Assembly: GCA_025362235.1 (NCBI GenBank)
Contig: JANYGZ010000078.1
Location: 1-44,847, forward strand
Source: Ferruginibacter sp.
Lineage (GTDB): Bacteria; Bacteroidota; Bacteroidia; Chitinophagales; Chitinophagaceae
Reading direction: 5' to 3'
Length of the DNA: 44,847 nucleotides
Below the pieces are notes generated by a model. It did no database searches. It had not been told where the DNA came from and saw nothing but the letters and a program-made list of their open reading frames with translations. The stretch's first letter is position 1; every line of letters starts with the position of its first letter. Shown here piece by piece: positions 17,831-26,643 of this stretch. A program made the position numbers and the translations under genes.

Positions 17831-20800
17831 ATGGCAAAGTTCAGTAGAATATTTTTCTTATTAGCCTATATTATCCTGGTTGGTTCATTGGCAACATCAG
17901 CACAGGTAAATGCTGTTTTGTTTGGGAAGAACCGGGTACAGTTCAAAAAATTTAAATGGGAATATTATCAAACACCAAATTTCAATACTTATTTTAACCA
18001 GGGTGGACAGGAATTGGCAAAGTTTGTATTACAAGTTGCCGAGGAAGAATTACCAGGCATTGAAACCTTTACTGAATATAGCTTACAAAGGCGGGCTAAT
18101 ATAATTGTATACAATGAGTATGCGGATCTGCAACAATCAAATATTGGGCTTAGTAACGATGACTGGCAAAGCACAAATGGCGGCACAAAGCTAGTTAACA
18201 ATAAACTGGTTGTTTATTTTAACGGCGATCATGAAAATTTACGTAAACAAATAAGGGAAGGTATTGCCCGTGTTGTAACTGCCAATGTTTTATTTGGAGA
18301 TGATATTGGGGAAATTGCCAGTAACCAGGCATTATTGGACCTGCCCCCGTGGCTTACCAACGGCTATGTAGCTTTTGTAGGAGAAAATTGGAGTACCGCG
18401 TTAGATGATCAGTTAAAGAGTGAAATATTAAGTGGCAATTATAAAAAATTTTACAAGTTTGCTTTTGATAAACCTGCCCTTGCAGGTCATGCCTTCTGGT
18501 ATTATATCCAGGAAAAATATAAAAAAGAAAACGTAACCTATCTTCTTTACCTGGCAAGAACCTATAAAAGTTTAAACCGTGCATGCGAACAGGTTTGTAA
18601 AAATAGTTTTAAACAAGTGCTGGCAGATTTTATGACTTTTGAAGAAGAGAAATATTACAAGGATATTTCTAAAAGAAAACCTTATCCAAAAGGAAACTAT
18701 ATAGAAAGTTTTGTAAATAATAAAAACCAGGATTACTATCACTTTAATGTAAACCCCAATAAAAGAAGTAATTCTTTTGCGGTGGTAGAGTATAAAAAAG
18801 GTATCGTAAAAATTAACCTTAGTGAAGATTTTGAATATACAACCTTATTAAAATACGGCTACCGAAATAAACAAAATCAAACCAATACTTACTATCCTAT
18901 AATGGCATGGGACCCCAAAGGAACAAGGCTTACCGTAGTTTATAACCAGGAAGGGCACTTAAAATTATTTGTATACGATCTTGTTACCCGTTTAAAATAT
19001 CCTAAAATTGACCTTACCGATCAGTTTCAGCAAATACAGGATGTAAAATATATGCTGGATAGTAAAACATTATTGGTAAGTGCAGTAAAAGATGGCCATA
19101 CAGACATTTTTACACTTAATCTTGAAAACGAAAAAGTAACCCAGATCACCAACGATGTATATGATGATCTTGATGCTGCATTTGTCTCTTTTCCCGGCAA
19201 AACTGGAATTATCTTTTCTAGCAACAGGCCCGGTTCAAATGCTAAAAATGGTGATACTGTATTGCCAAGCAAAAACCGGTACAATATTTTTCTGATTACC
19301 AATTTTGGTGGAAAGCCAGAGCTTAACCAGCTAACACAATTATCGAATTTAAAATATGGAAATGCCCGTTATCCAACACCATACAATAGCAACCACTTTA
19401 CTTTTATCAGTGACGAAAATGGCGTAGGCAACCGCTACGCAGGTTTTTTTACCACCAAGGCAGATGGACTGGATACTTTGGTGATAATTGGGGATGAAAT
19501 TTTACGTAATCCTTCTTTGAAAGATGTGGATAGTGTTTTAAATGTATACAAAAAAACAGATGTAGATTCTATGGCCGTAGTAGCTATATCGCACGATTCT
19601 GTGTATACATTTCCTTTAAGCAATTATGAAAGCAGTGTTGTAGAAAGCCGTATTGCCGGTGAAAATAACCAGGTTAGTGAAGTAACCAGGCAGAGCGATG
19701 AAAAGATATTGTACAAACTAAAAATTGATGAAAACACTTTACACAGACGTAATATAACAGTACCACCCACTGAATATATGAAGGGAGTTGTAATGGCAGA
19801 TAAAGTTTCGTTTACGGACATTGATAAGTATTATAAGCAACCAGGAAATAAGGATACGGCTAAAAAAAATGATGACATTTTTCAAAATGAAATTCTGGAT
19901 GAAAAGACAGACAGTGCCCTTGCAGTAAAAACAATTTCGCAGGAATACTCATCAGAAAACCATGTATTAAAAAGCGCCAAATTATATCCATACAAGCCTG
20001 CAAAATTTTATTCAGATTTTGTAGAAGCTAGTCTTAATAATAATTTATTGGTTAATGCATACCAGACCTATGGTTATGGGCAAGGGCCAATACAGCTTAC
20101 ATCTAATACTGCATTAAACGGGCTTATAAAACTGGGAACATCAGATTTAATGGAAGATGTGAAGATTGTTGGTGCATTCAGGCTTTCTTCTAATTTAAGG
20201 GACAATGAATGGTATCTTTCTTATCAGAATTATAAAAGAAGGTTTGATTGGGGAGCTTCTTATTATCGCAATAGCATTTTATTTACCGATGTTACAGGAA
20301 CAATTCCGCTAAAGTTAATTACAAATTTATACCAGGCAAATGTGGCGTATCCTTTTGATAATACCAGGAGAATTTCATTACGGGCAGGCATAAGAACAGA
20401 TCAACAAGTAGTACTTACTAATTTCTTTGAAGGCATTTATACACCTCCTTATAGTTCTTTAAAATCTGCAGGACGAAATCAGGCTTTTGCAGTTTCGCAC
20501 TTTGAGTATGTGTATGATAATACTTTAAACCCCACCCAAAACATTTGGGATGGCTTAAGGTATAAGGTTTATTTTGATTTTAATGCAGATGTCAGCAAGG
20601 AAAAGGCCAATACTGGTAACTTAAATTTTAACTGGGGTGCAGATGCCCGTTACTATTACCCCATTTACCGTAATTTTATTTGGGCAGGCAGGGCAGCTGC
20701 AGCATTTAGCTGGGGTAGTCAAAAAACAATTTATTATTTTGGAGGTATTGATAACTGGATGATGTTTGAAGGTAATTACAAATCAGATGGATCTGACAGG

Positions 20801-21253
20801 TATTTTAATACGCACAATCCTCCAAATCCTAATGTTGGTTATGCTTTTCAAACCCTGGCCCTTAATGGAAGAGGCTTTCTACAAAATACAGCCAATGGCA
20901 ATAATGCACTTGTTTTAAATAGTGAATTTAGGTTACCTGTATTTACTACATTATCGGATAACCCAATAAACAATGCTTTTATACGCAACTTTCAATTAAC
21001 GCAATTTATTGATTTAGGAACTGCATGGGAAGGCAGTGTAAGTAATATTGCCCGCCCTTATATTATTTATGGTTCGCCACCAGTGCAGGTTGTTAATAAA
21101 GCTGGCGGTGTTGGACCTTTTGCTGGTGGGTATGGTTTTGGTGCAAGAAGTACATTGTTAGGCTACTTTTTAAAAGTAGATGTGGGCTGGCAAATGAAGG
21201 GATTTTTTAATGGCGCCCCCATTTGGTACTTTAGTATGGGGGTTGATTTTTAA
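17831..21253 (+). CDS. Exported protein with degenerate peptidase-like, TolB-propeller and beta-barrel regions
   Basis: From the ATG at 17831 the 1140-residue product begins with a classic signal peptide ending TSAQ; an in-frame ATG 48 bases earlier is possible. Residues about 40-300 resemble a gluzincin-type MA-like peptidase, but the HExxH position reads R142-E143-G-I-A146 and the expected WLTEG reads WLTNG (Asn177), so all visible zinc ligands are lost. Residues about 310-560 contain TolB-like propeller repeats (YPIMAWDPKGTRLTVVY, IIFSSNRPGS, NHFTFISDENG). After a charged linker, about 760-1140 are rich in alternating aromatic strands ending FSMGVDF, as in an outer-membrane barrel or D15-like domain. 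A surface scaffold or translocation role is inference. Confidence 0.8.
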   Translation: MAKFSRIFFLLAYIILVGSLATSAQVNAVLFGKNRVQFKKFKWEYYQTPNFNTYFNQGGQELAKFVLQVAEEELPGIETFTEYSLQRRANIIVYNEYADLQQSNIGLSNDDWQSTNGGTKLVNNKLVVYFNGDHENLRKQIREGIARVVTANVLFGDDIGEIASNQALLDLPPWLTNGYVAFVGENWSTALDDQLKSEILSGNYKKFYKFAFDKPALAGHAFWYYIQEKYKKENVTYLLYLARTYKSLNRACEQVCKNSFKQVLADFMTFEEEKYYKDISKRKPYPKGNYIESFVNNKNQDYYHFNVNPNKRSNSFAVVEYKKGIVKINLSEDFEYTTLLKYGYRNKQNQTNTYYPIMAWDPKGTRLTVVYNQEGHLKLFVYDLVTRLKYPKIDLTDQFQQIQDVKYMLDSKTLLVSAVKDGHTDIFTLNLENEKVTQITNDVYDDLDAAFVSFPGKTGIIFSSNRPGSNAKNGDTVLPSKNRYNIFLITNFGGKPELNQLTQLSNLKYGNARYPTPYNSNHFTFISDENGVGNRYAGFFTTKADGLDTLVIIGDEILRNPSLKDVDSVLNVYKKTDVDSMAVVAISHDSVYTFPLSNYESSVVESRIAGENNQVSEVTRQSDEKILYKLKIDENTLHRRNITVPPTEYMKGVVMADKVSFTDIDKYYKQPGNKDTAKKNDDIFQNEILDEKTDSALAVKTISQEYSSENHVLKSAKLYPYKPAKFYSDFVEASLNNNLLVNAYQTYGYGQGPIQLTSNTALNGLIKLGTSDLMEDVKIVGAFRLSSNLRDNEWYLSYQNYKRRFDWGASYYRNSILFTDVTGTIPLKLITNLYQANVAYPFDNTRRISLRAGIRTDQQVVLTNFFEGIYTPPYSSLKSAGRNQAFAVSHFEYVYDNTLNPTQNIWDGLRYKVYFDFNADVSKEKANTGNLNFNWGADARYYYPIYRNFIWAGRAAAAFSWGSQKTIYYFGGIDNWMMFEGNYKSDGSDRYFNTHNPPNPNVGYAFQTLALNGRGFLQNTANGNNALVLNSEFRLPVFTTLSDNPINNAFIRNFQLTQFIDLGTAWEGSVSNIARPYIIYGSPPVQVVNKAGGVGPFAGGYGFGARSTLLGYFLKVDVGWQMKGFFNGAPIWYFSMGVDF

Positions 21254-21296
21254 AACGTTACTATTGATTTAAAATATATCAATCTGTTGCTTGATG

Positions 21297-21656
21297 TTAT
21301 AATTTAAAAAGCAAGATAATTTTAGGTAGAAAAATAATTATGCCCGTAACTGCACTTCCTGCCGCAGCTATTAAAACTGCAGCAGCCGATAAATCTTTTA
21401 TAATTTTTATTGACGGATGATGGTCTTTTGTAATAATGTCACACAAATATTCAATCGCAGTATTTATTAACTCAAGTGCCACTACCAACGCCGAACTAGC
21501 AATTATAAAAAGCCACTCTGTGGAACTTATCTTAAAAACAAATGCTGCAATTGCAACTATCAACAATACTAATAAATGAATGCGGAAGTTTAGCTGTGTT
21601 TTATAACAAAATACTATCCCTTGCCACGCATAAGCGAAAGATCTAATCAATTTCAT
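21297..21656 (-). CDS. dgkA: Diacylglycerol kinase / undecaprenol kinase family protein
   Basis: This 119-residue protein has three membrane helices and the DgkA-family catalytic motifs ELINTAIEYLCD (near 62-73) and KIIKDLSAAAVLI (near 84-96). It phosphorylates diacylglycerol or, as in many bacteria outside the Proteobacteria, undecaprenol, at the inner membrane; which lipid is used cannot be decided here. It is convergent with the large exported protein (43-base gap) and is followed upstream by the aminotransferase on the same strand, 152 bases away, so an operon is uncertain. Confidence 0.92.
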   Translation of the reverse strand: MKLIRSFAYAWQGIVFCYKTQLNFRIHLLVLLIVAIAAFVFKISSTEWLFIIASSALVVALELINTAIEYLCDIITKDHHPSIKIIKDLSAAAVLIAAAGSAVTGIIIFLPKIILLFKL

Positions 21657-21808
21657 AAAAATTTTTTATTAAACTAACATATGCTCAATTTTCTGAGTTA
21701 ACAGCAAATAAGTGAATTGATTCCTGTAGGCCTTTTTCACCTCTTCACTTACAATATTCCATAACAGCCAGGATATCCTTTTGCAGAAAATCTATGATTT
21801 ATTTTCAC

Positions 21809-23002
21809 CTAACCTTGATCCAGCAATGTATCTAAAACGCTATTCAGTTTTTGACAGGTAATGCGTATTTCCCCGGTTGTAATAACCAATGGCGGTACAA
21901 TCCTTAAACAATTGGCAGCAAATAAGAACCAGTCTGCAAATACGCCCGTTTCAATTAACGCATCAATTACTTTTTTATTAAATTCAAAATTCTCAAATTC
22001 AACCGCAAGCATTAAGCCGCAACTTCGTACTGCTTTTATGGAGGGATGGATTAATTGAGATAGAAATAGCAACTCTTTTTCTTTTACTGAATCTATCAGC
22101 TTTTCTTCCAGCAAAACATTAAAAGCTGCCAACCCAGCTGCACAGCTAACGGGATGCCCCCCAAAAGTATTTATATGTCCCAGTACGGGATCATGAGTAA
22201 GAGAATCCATTATTTTTTTATCGGCAACAAAAGCACCCAATGGCATACCTCCACCCAACGCCTTACCCAGTAACAATATATCAGGAACTACATTAAATTG
22301 CTCGAATGAAAACAGTGATCCATTTCGCCCAAATGCACATTGTATTTCGTCCAGTACCAATAAAGTGCCAGTCCGGTCGCAACGTTTTCGCAAGGCAGTT
22401 AGCCAATTATTTTGTGGTACCAAAACGCCTGCTTCTGCCTGTACTGTTTCTGCAATTACGCAGGCCGTTCTTTCAGTAACATTTTGCAGATCTTCAAAAG
22501 AATTATAATTAAGCTGCATTGTATCGGGCAAAAGTGGCCGAAAGGCATTACGCCAATATTCATCGCCTATTATACTTAACGCCCCTTGTGTACTGCCATG
22601 GTAGCTGTTTTTAAAAGAAATAACCTGGGTTCGTCCTGTAAAACGTTTTGACAGTTTCATAGCGCCCTCAGTTGCTTCACTGCCACTGGCGGTATAAAAA
22701 ACCGAATTGAGTGCTGCTGGTAAATGATCGGTCAGCATTTTTGCATAAGCTACCTGCGGGCTTTCTACCAGCTCACCATACACCATGATGTGCATGTATT
22801 CGTCTGCCTGTTTTTTTATGGCTTCAATAACTTTTGGATGACAGTGACCTATATTACATACACTAATGCCTGCAATAAGATCAATGTATTTTTTTCCATT
22901 AATATCCCACATGTTGCTGCCTTTGGCTTTTACAATTTCGAGTGCCATTGGCGCCTGAGATGTTTGTCCCACATGGTTTAAAAATAACTGGCGTTGCGTC
23001 AT
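21809..23002 (-). CDS. Class III PLP-dependent aminotransferase (acetylornithine-aminotransferase-like)
   Basis: This 397-residue enzyme transfers amino groups using PLP. The PLP lysine is Lys247 in LLLGKALGGGMPLGAF; VLDEIQCAFGRNG precedes it, and the N-terminal HVGQTSQAPMALEIVKAKG opening and YTASGSEATEGAMKLSKR cofactor loop are typical of the acetylornithine/ornithine/4-aminobutyrate group. No arginine-biosynthesis or other pathway genes flank it, so the substrate stays open; Bacteroidota genomes carry this as a stand-alone 'aspartate aminotransferase family' gene. It is divergent from the carbonic anhydrase homologue (187-base gap). Confidence 0.88.
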   Translation of the reverse strand: MTQRQLFLNHVGQTSQAPMALEIVKAKGSNMWDINGKKYIDLIAGISVCNIGHCHPKVIEAIKKQADEYMHIMVYGELVESPQVAYAKMLTDHLPAALNSVFYTASGSEATEGAMKLSKRFTGRTQVISFKNSYHGSTQGALSIIGDEYWRNAFRPLLPDTMQLNYNSFEDLQNVTERTACVIAETVQAEAGVLVPQNNWLTALRKRCDRTGTLLVLDEIQCAFGRNGSLFSFEQFNVVPDILLLGKALGGGMPLGAFVADKKIMDSLTHDPVLGHINTFGGHPVSCAAGLAAFNVLLEEKLIDSVKEKELLFLSQLIHPSIKAVRSCGLMLAVEFENFEFNKKVIDALIETGVFADWFLFAANCLRIVPPLVITTGEIRITCQKLNSVLDTLLDQG

Positions 23003-23189
23003 AACTTACAAATTTCGTTAAGAAAGTTTGATATTCGTGGTAAATATTGACAACAAAATAATACGAAAAAAATAGTGACTATTAAAAAAATAATACGAAT
23101 GCCAAAGTTGCCTTGAGCTGAAAAGTAAAAGTGAGTGACCAACGAAGGTGCTATGAAATACAAATGTTTGTACCAAAAAAATAAAAAAT

Positions 23190-23723
23190 ATGCCAGTAAT
23201 TCTTCCGGTAAAGGGCGTGCTGCCAACGATGGGTGATAATTGTTTTATTGCCCCCAATGCCACTATTGTAGGTGATGTAATAATGGGCAATGATTGCAGT
23301 GTATGGTTTAACGCGGTAATACGCGGTGATGTAAACTGCATACGTATTGGCAATAAAGTAAACGTACAGGACGGAGCAGTTATCCACTGCACGTATGAAA
23401 AAACCAAGGCTATAATTGGAAATAATGTTAGCATCGGACACAATGCAATTGTACATGGATGCGTTATAGATGATAATGTATTGGTAGGAATGGGCGCAAT
23501 TGTGATGGATAATGCAAAAATTGGCTCTAATTGCATTATTGCCGCTGGTGCTGTAGTACTTGAAAATACCATCATTGAGCCTGGTTGCATTTATGCAGGT
23601 GTACCTGCAAAAAAGGTAAAAGACATTCGTGAAGAACTGATAAACGGCGAAATTAACAGGATAGCCAATAATTATTTGATGTATAGCAGATGGTTTAAAG
23701 AGCCTGCCGGAGCTGAGGAGTGA
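23190..23723 (+). CDS. Gamma carbonic anhydrase family protein (left-handed beta-helix)
   Basis: The 177-residue product is built of hexapeptide repeats forming a left-handed beta-helix (ATIVGDVIMGNDCSVW, IIEPGCIYAGVPAK). The three metal-binding histidines of gamma carbonic anhydrases are present as His66 (AVIHCT), His84 (SIGHNA) and His89 (IVHGC). It belongs to the YrdA/PaaY/CaiE subgroup, in which carbonic anhydrase activity is not always demonstrated, so hydration of CO2 is likely but not certain. A small lipoprotein gene starts 22 bases after its stop and may share its transcript. Confidence 0.9.
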   Translation: MPVILPVKGVLPTMGDNCFIAPNATIVGDVIMGNDCSVWFNAVIRGDVNCIRIGNKVNVQDGAVIHCTYEKTKAIIGNNVSIGHNAIVHGCVIDDNVLVGMGAIVMDNAKIGSNCIIAAGAVVLENTIIEPGCIYAGVPAKKVKDIREELINGEINRIANNYLMYSRWFKEPAGAEE

Positions 23724-23745
23724 GGTGATAAATTAATTACAACCT

Positions 23746-23940
23746 ATGAAAAAAATTATACTTGCAATTATTTGTATTTCATATTTATCCGCTACAACCG
23801 GATGTTTTGTTTTTAAAAAGAAAGAAAAATATGGCTGCCCGGGTAGCCCGCAACCAGGAGAATTAAGCAATGATTTAAAAATTGCGAAAGGAGAAGATGT
23901 TAAGCAATCGAAATATAAAGGAGGTAGAAAAATTTACTAA
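23746..23940 (+). CDS. Small lipoprotein, 64 residues, unknown function
   Basis: The sequence begins MKKIILAIICISYLSATTGC, a good lipoprotein signal with cysteine 20 as the lipid site. The mature 45 residues are basic (FKKKEKYGCPGS...KYKGGRKIY) with one further cysteine. Position 22 bases after the carbonic anhydrase homologue suggests co-transcription. I do not recognise a family. Confidence 0.6.
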   Translation: MKKIILAIICISYLSATTGCFVFKKKEKYGCPGSPQPGELSNDLKIAKGEDVKQSKYKGGRKIY

Positions 23941-24025
23941 AAGCATGAATCACTACACGATAAAAAATTAAGCAAATATTTATTAATACCATTTTACCCG
24001 AAACCCATTAAAACCCTAAATAACC

Positions 24026-24328
24026 ATGTGTTATCATTTAAAAACGAAATTCGGTAATACCGAAGCCGTTATCGACGACAATTGCGGTGTATCAAAATTT
24101 TATGCCATTGCCGAAACATTAGCCACAGACCTTCAAATTAATTTTTTAAACCAGGTTGATGAAACAGAATCATTAGACTGGGACTTTCATTACAAAAACC
24201 ATTTACTAACGTTGCATTATAATGTTTTTAATGGTGTATCTATTTTTCCACAGCATGTAAAAAGTGTACAACAGGAAAATAATGCTGTAATGGAAATTGC
24301 TCATTTTTTAGAGCGGAAGGCTTACTAG
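24026..24328 (+). CDS. Conserved-looking hypothetical protein, 100 residues
   Basis: I do not recognise this protein. It has no signal peptide or membrane segment and reads as a small soluble alpha/beta domain (CGVSKFYAIAETLATDLQINF, LHYNVFNGVSIFP). Codon use and lack of in-frame low complexity support a real gene. It starts 85 bases after the small lipoprotein. Its stop is followed by an inverted repeat shared with the 3' end of rsgA. Confidence 0.6.
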   Translation: MCYHLKTKFGNTEAVIDDNCGVSKFYAIAETLATDLQINFLNQVDETESLDWDFHYKNHLLTLHYNVFNGVSIFPQHVKSVQQENNAVMEIAHFLERKAY

Positions 24329-24350
24329 TTTTTTATTAAACTTGTTATTA

Positions 24351-24451
24351 CTGATTACACGAATTTTTCAATTGCGGGTTTATTAGAGTCACCTTATTTC
24401 TGAATGGGTGAATCAGTGTAATCCAGTTTTAAAATTCGTGTAATTAATCAG
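24351..24451. repeat. Intergenic inverted repeat overlapping the rsgA stop codon
   Basis: CTGATTACACGAATTTT at 24351-24367 is mirrored by AAAATTCGTG-TAATTAATCAG at 24431-24451, with a third partial copy (AATCAGTGTAATCC) at 24411-24424. The right arm includes the rsgA stop codon at 24448-24450. Similar CGTGTAATC-type repeats are scattered in Bacteroidota intergenic DNA (from memory). A foldback of about 60 bases between the arms could also end transcription from both sides. Confidence 0.6.
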
Positions 24452-25374
24452 TACGATTTTTCTTCTATTTTATCAAGAATATTACAGTAGCTGATATAAC
24501 GGTCTATGTGAATGCTGCCTTGTTGTACTGCCGCTTTTACAGCACAGCCCGGCTCATTTATGTGCATACAATTATTAAACTGGCAATCATTTATAAGCTC
24601 CCTTATTTCAGGAAAGTAATGAGAGAGTTCCTGTTTGGGAATATCTACCAGGCCAAGTTCCCGAATACCCGGGGTATCAATTACACGGCCACCAAAAGGG
24701 AGGTTAAACATTTCTGCAAAAGTAGTCGTGTGCAACCCTTTGCCACTCCAGCCACTAACATCCTGGGTTTTTAATTGTAGCGCTGGAAAAATAGTATTGA
24801 TAAAAGAAGATTTGCCAACACCGGAGTGGCCGCTCAGTAAAGTGGTTTTATCTTGTAGTAAAATTTTTACTTCTTCTACTCCAATATTTTTTTCAATACT
24901 CATGCCCATCACTTTGTAGCCTATCGTTTCATAAATTGATTTTATTGCTGCAAATTTTTCCAGTTCTTTCTCTTTATATAAATCAGATTTATTAAAAACA
25001 ATTATGGATGGAATTTGATAAGCTTCAGAAGTAATTAAAAATCGGTCTATAAACCCCTGGGAAGTCTTGGGATCCTTTAAAGTGGCAAACAAAAGCGATT
25101 GGCCTATATTGGATGCAATGATATGGTGCTTGTGTTTATTGGCTGGCGAAGTACGGGTAATATAATTTTTACGATCATCAATTTCTGTAATCGTTACAGA
25201 ACCTTCCAATTCATTTTCTTCCTCAATTGTTACCACATCACCAACTGCAATAGGATTTGTACTGGTCAATCCATCTATTTTAAACTTGCCTAAAATACGG
25301 GCATTTAAAAATACGCCTTCTTCATTTTGTACAACGTACCAGCTCCCGGTACTTTTATAAACTGTTGCCTTCAT
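24448..25374 (-). CDS. rsgA: Ribosome small-subunit GTPase RsgA
   Basis: RsgA is a GTPase that helps late maturation of the 30S ribosomal subunit. The 308-residue product has an N-terminal OB-fold (about 1-65) and the circularly permuted GTPase order: G4 NKSD at 128-131, G1 GHSGVGKSS at 182-190, G3 DTPG at 233-236. The C-terminal zinc site is Cys264, Cys269, His271 and Cys277. All hallmark residues are intact. It sits downstream of batA on the same strand but 258 bases away, so it probably has its own promoter. Confidence 0.96.
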   Translation of the reverse strand: MKATVYKSTGSWYVVQNEEGVFLNARILGKFKIDGLTSTNPIAVGDVVTIEEENELEGSVTITEIDDRKNYITRTSPANKHKHHIIASNIGQSLLFATLKDPKTSQGFIDRFLITSEAYQIPSIIVFNKSDLYKEKELEKFAAIKSIYETIGYKVMGMSIEKNIGVEEVKILLQDKTTLLSGHSGVGKSSFINTIFPALQLKTQDVSGWSGKGLHTTTFAEMFNLPFGGRVIDTPGIRELGLVDIPKQELSHYFPEIRELINDCQFNNCMHINEPGCAVKAAVQQGSIHIDRYISYCNILDKIEEKSY

Positions 25375-25499
25375 TATACTTTTTAAGTTATAAGTTGTAA
25401 GTTATGTGTGGTTGATTAAAAAAGCAACTTATTATTTTTATGGGTAATTTTTGTCCTGGCCAAGATGCAATGAGCATCGTCGTTGTATCACCCTCTTGT

Positions 25500-25632
25500 A
25501 CTGTAGTTCTTTTAGGAGCGCTGTTTCAATTTGCTACTTGCCTTTCTTAAAAGGGGTGAAGGGTCCTCAACAAAATGAAATACTTTTGAAATAAAAGACT
25601 GCAGGAGCCCTCCTTTGGAGGGTAGGGAGGTC
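25500..25632. repeat. Intergenic region with CCCTCC/GGAGGG hairpin
   Basis: The gap between batA and rsgA holds no gene. CCCTCC-TTT-GGAGGG at 25608-25622 is a perfect short stem, followed by a further GGGAGGTCCT, and an earlier GGGTCCT lies at 25561-25567. This G/C-rich element stands out in AT-rich DNA and resembles dispersed CCTCCTTTGGAGG repeats of Bacteroidota. It may act as a terminator for batA, although its U-run is poor. Confidence 0.45.
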
Positions 25633-26637
25633 CTACGGAAATTTTTTCAATATAGTAACCCGCAATAAAAATTCAAGCAACAATAAACCAAGGCCGACCA
25701 TCACAAAAGGAAAAAACTTTTCGGTATATCTTGTAAGCGTAGATATTTCAACTTTCGATTTTTCAAGGCCGTCTATTTCTTTATAAATATGAGCAAGACC
25801 CAAATTGTCTCTTGCCCTGAAATATTTACCACCAGTTTCACCCGCTATTTCCTTTAGCAGTTTTTCATCGATGGTAACTTTTTGCTGCTGCATAATAACA
25901 CCCAATTCTGTCCGCACTGGAAATGGGGCATAACCCTCTGTTCCAACGCCGATAGTATATACTTTTATACCAAAGGCTTTGGCAATTTCTTTGGCATTGG
26001 TTGGTCCAATTAATCCACCATTATTTTCGCCATCCGTTAATAAAATTACCACTTTGCTTTTCGATTTGCTGCTGCGCAACCTGTCTACACTTGTTGCAAG
26101 CCCGTCCCCTATGGCTGTACCATCTTCCAGCAAACCATTACGAATGTTATCTACTGCCGATTTAAGCACTGCTTTGTCTGTTGTTAACGGGCATTGTGTA
26201 AAGCTTTCTCCAGAAAATATCACAATGGCAATACGGTCAGTAAGCCTGCTGTCAATAAAATTTTGCGCCACTTTTTTAGCAGCCTCCATACGGTTAGGCG
26301 TAAAATCCTGTGCCGTCATACTGCCACTTACATCAATGCATAACACAATATCAACACCGTCACCTTCTGCTTGTTGTTCATCCGTTTTTGTCTGTGGCCT
26401 TGCCAATGCAGTAACAATGCAGGCAATACTTAAAAGCCGTAATATAAATGGCAAATGCCTTAAAGTATTCTTCCATGAACTTAGGTCCGCAAAACTTTTA
26501 AGAGAAGAAACTTTAATACCAGCCTGCGTGCTTGAATTTTTTATTACATACCAAATAATCATTACCGGAATTAATAAACCCAGCAAAAAATATTGTGGTT
26601 CTGCAAAACTGATATTATTTAAATAATTAAAAAACAA
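25633..26637 (-). CDS. batA: BatA-like membrane protein with von Willebrand factor A domain
   Basis: The 334-residue protein has membrane helices at about 16-31, 62-78 and near 310-326, and between them a VWA domain with an intact MIDAS metal site: DVSGS at 102-106, the threonine in PLTTD, and the aspartate in LLTDGENN. Bat proteins were linked to aerotolerance in Bacteroides, and MoxR/VWA systems are thought to work in protein folding or complex assembly in the envelope. It follows a membrane protein gene by 6 bases in the order moxR, DUF58, membrane protein, batA. The usual batB, batC, batD and batE are not found after it. Confidence 0.88.
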   Translation of the reverse strand: MFFNYLNNISFAEPQYFLLGLLIPVMIIWYVIKNSSTQAGIKVSSLKSFADLSSWKNTLRHLPFILRLLSIACIVTALARPQTKTDEQQAEGDGVDIVLCIDVSGSMTAQDFTPNRMEAAKKVAQNFIDSRLTDRIAIVIFSGESFTQCPLTTDKAVLKSAVDNIRNGLLEDGTAIGDGLATSVDRLRSSKSKSKVVILLTDGENNGGLIGPTNAKEIAKAFGIKVYTIGVGTEGYAPFPVRTELGVIMQQQKVTIDEKLLKEIAGETGGKYFRARDNLGLAHIYKEIDGLEKSKVEISTLTRYTEKFFPFVMVGLGLLLLEFLLRVTILKKFP

Positions 26638-26643
26638 GATTGT

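Noticed and set aside
23018..23590. A 190-residue minus-strand frame opposite the carbonic anhydrase homologue
   Set aside because: Its regular Ile/Thr/Pro/Ser pattern mirrors the hexapeptide repeats of the real plus-strand gene, so it is an antisense shadow.
25979..26626. A 215-residue plus-strand frame opposite batA
   Set aside because: batA has an intact MIDAS motif and operon context; the antisense frame lacks any domain signature and is a codon-bias artefact.
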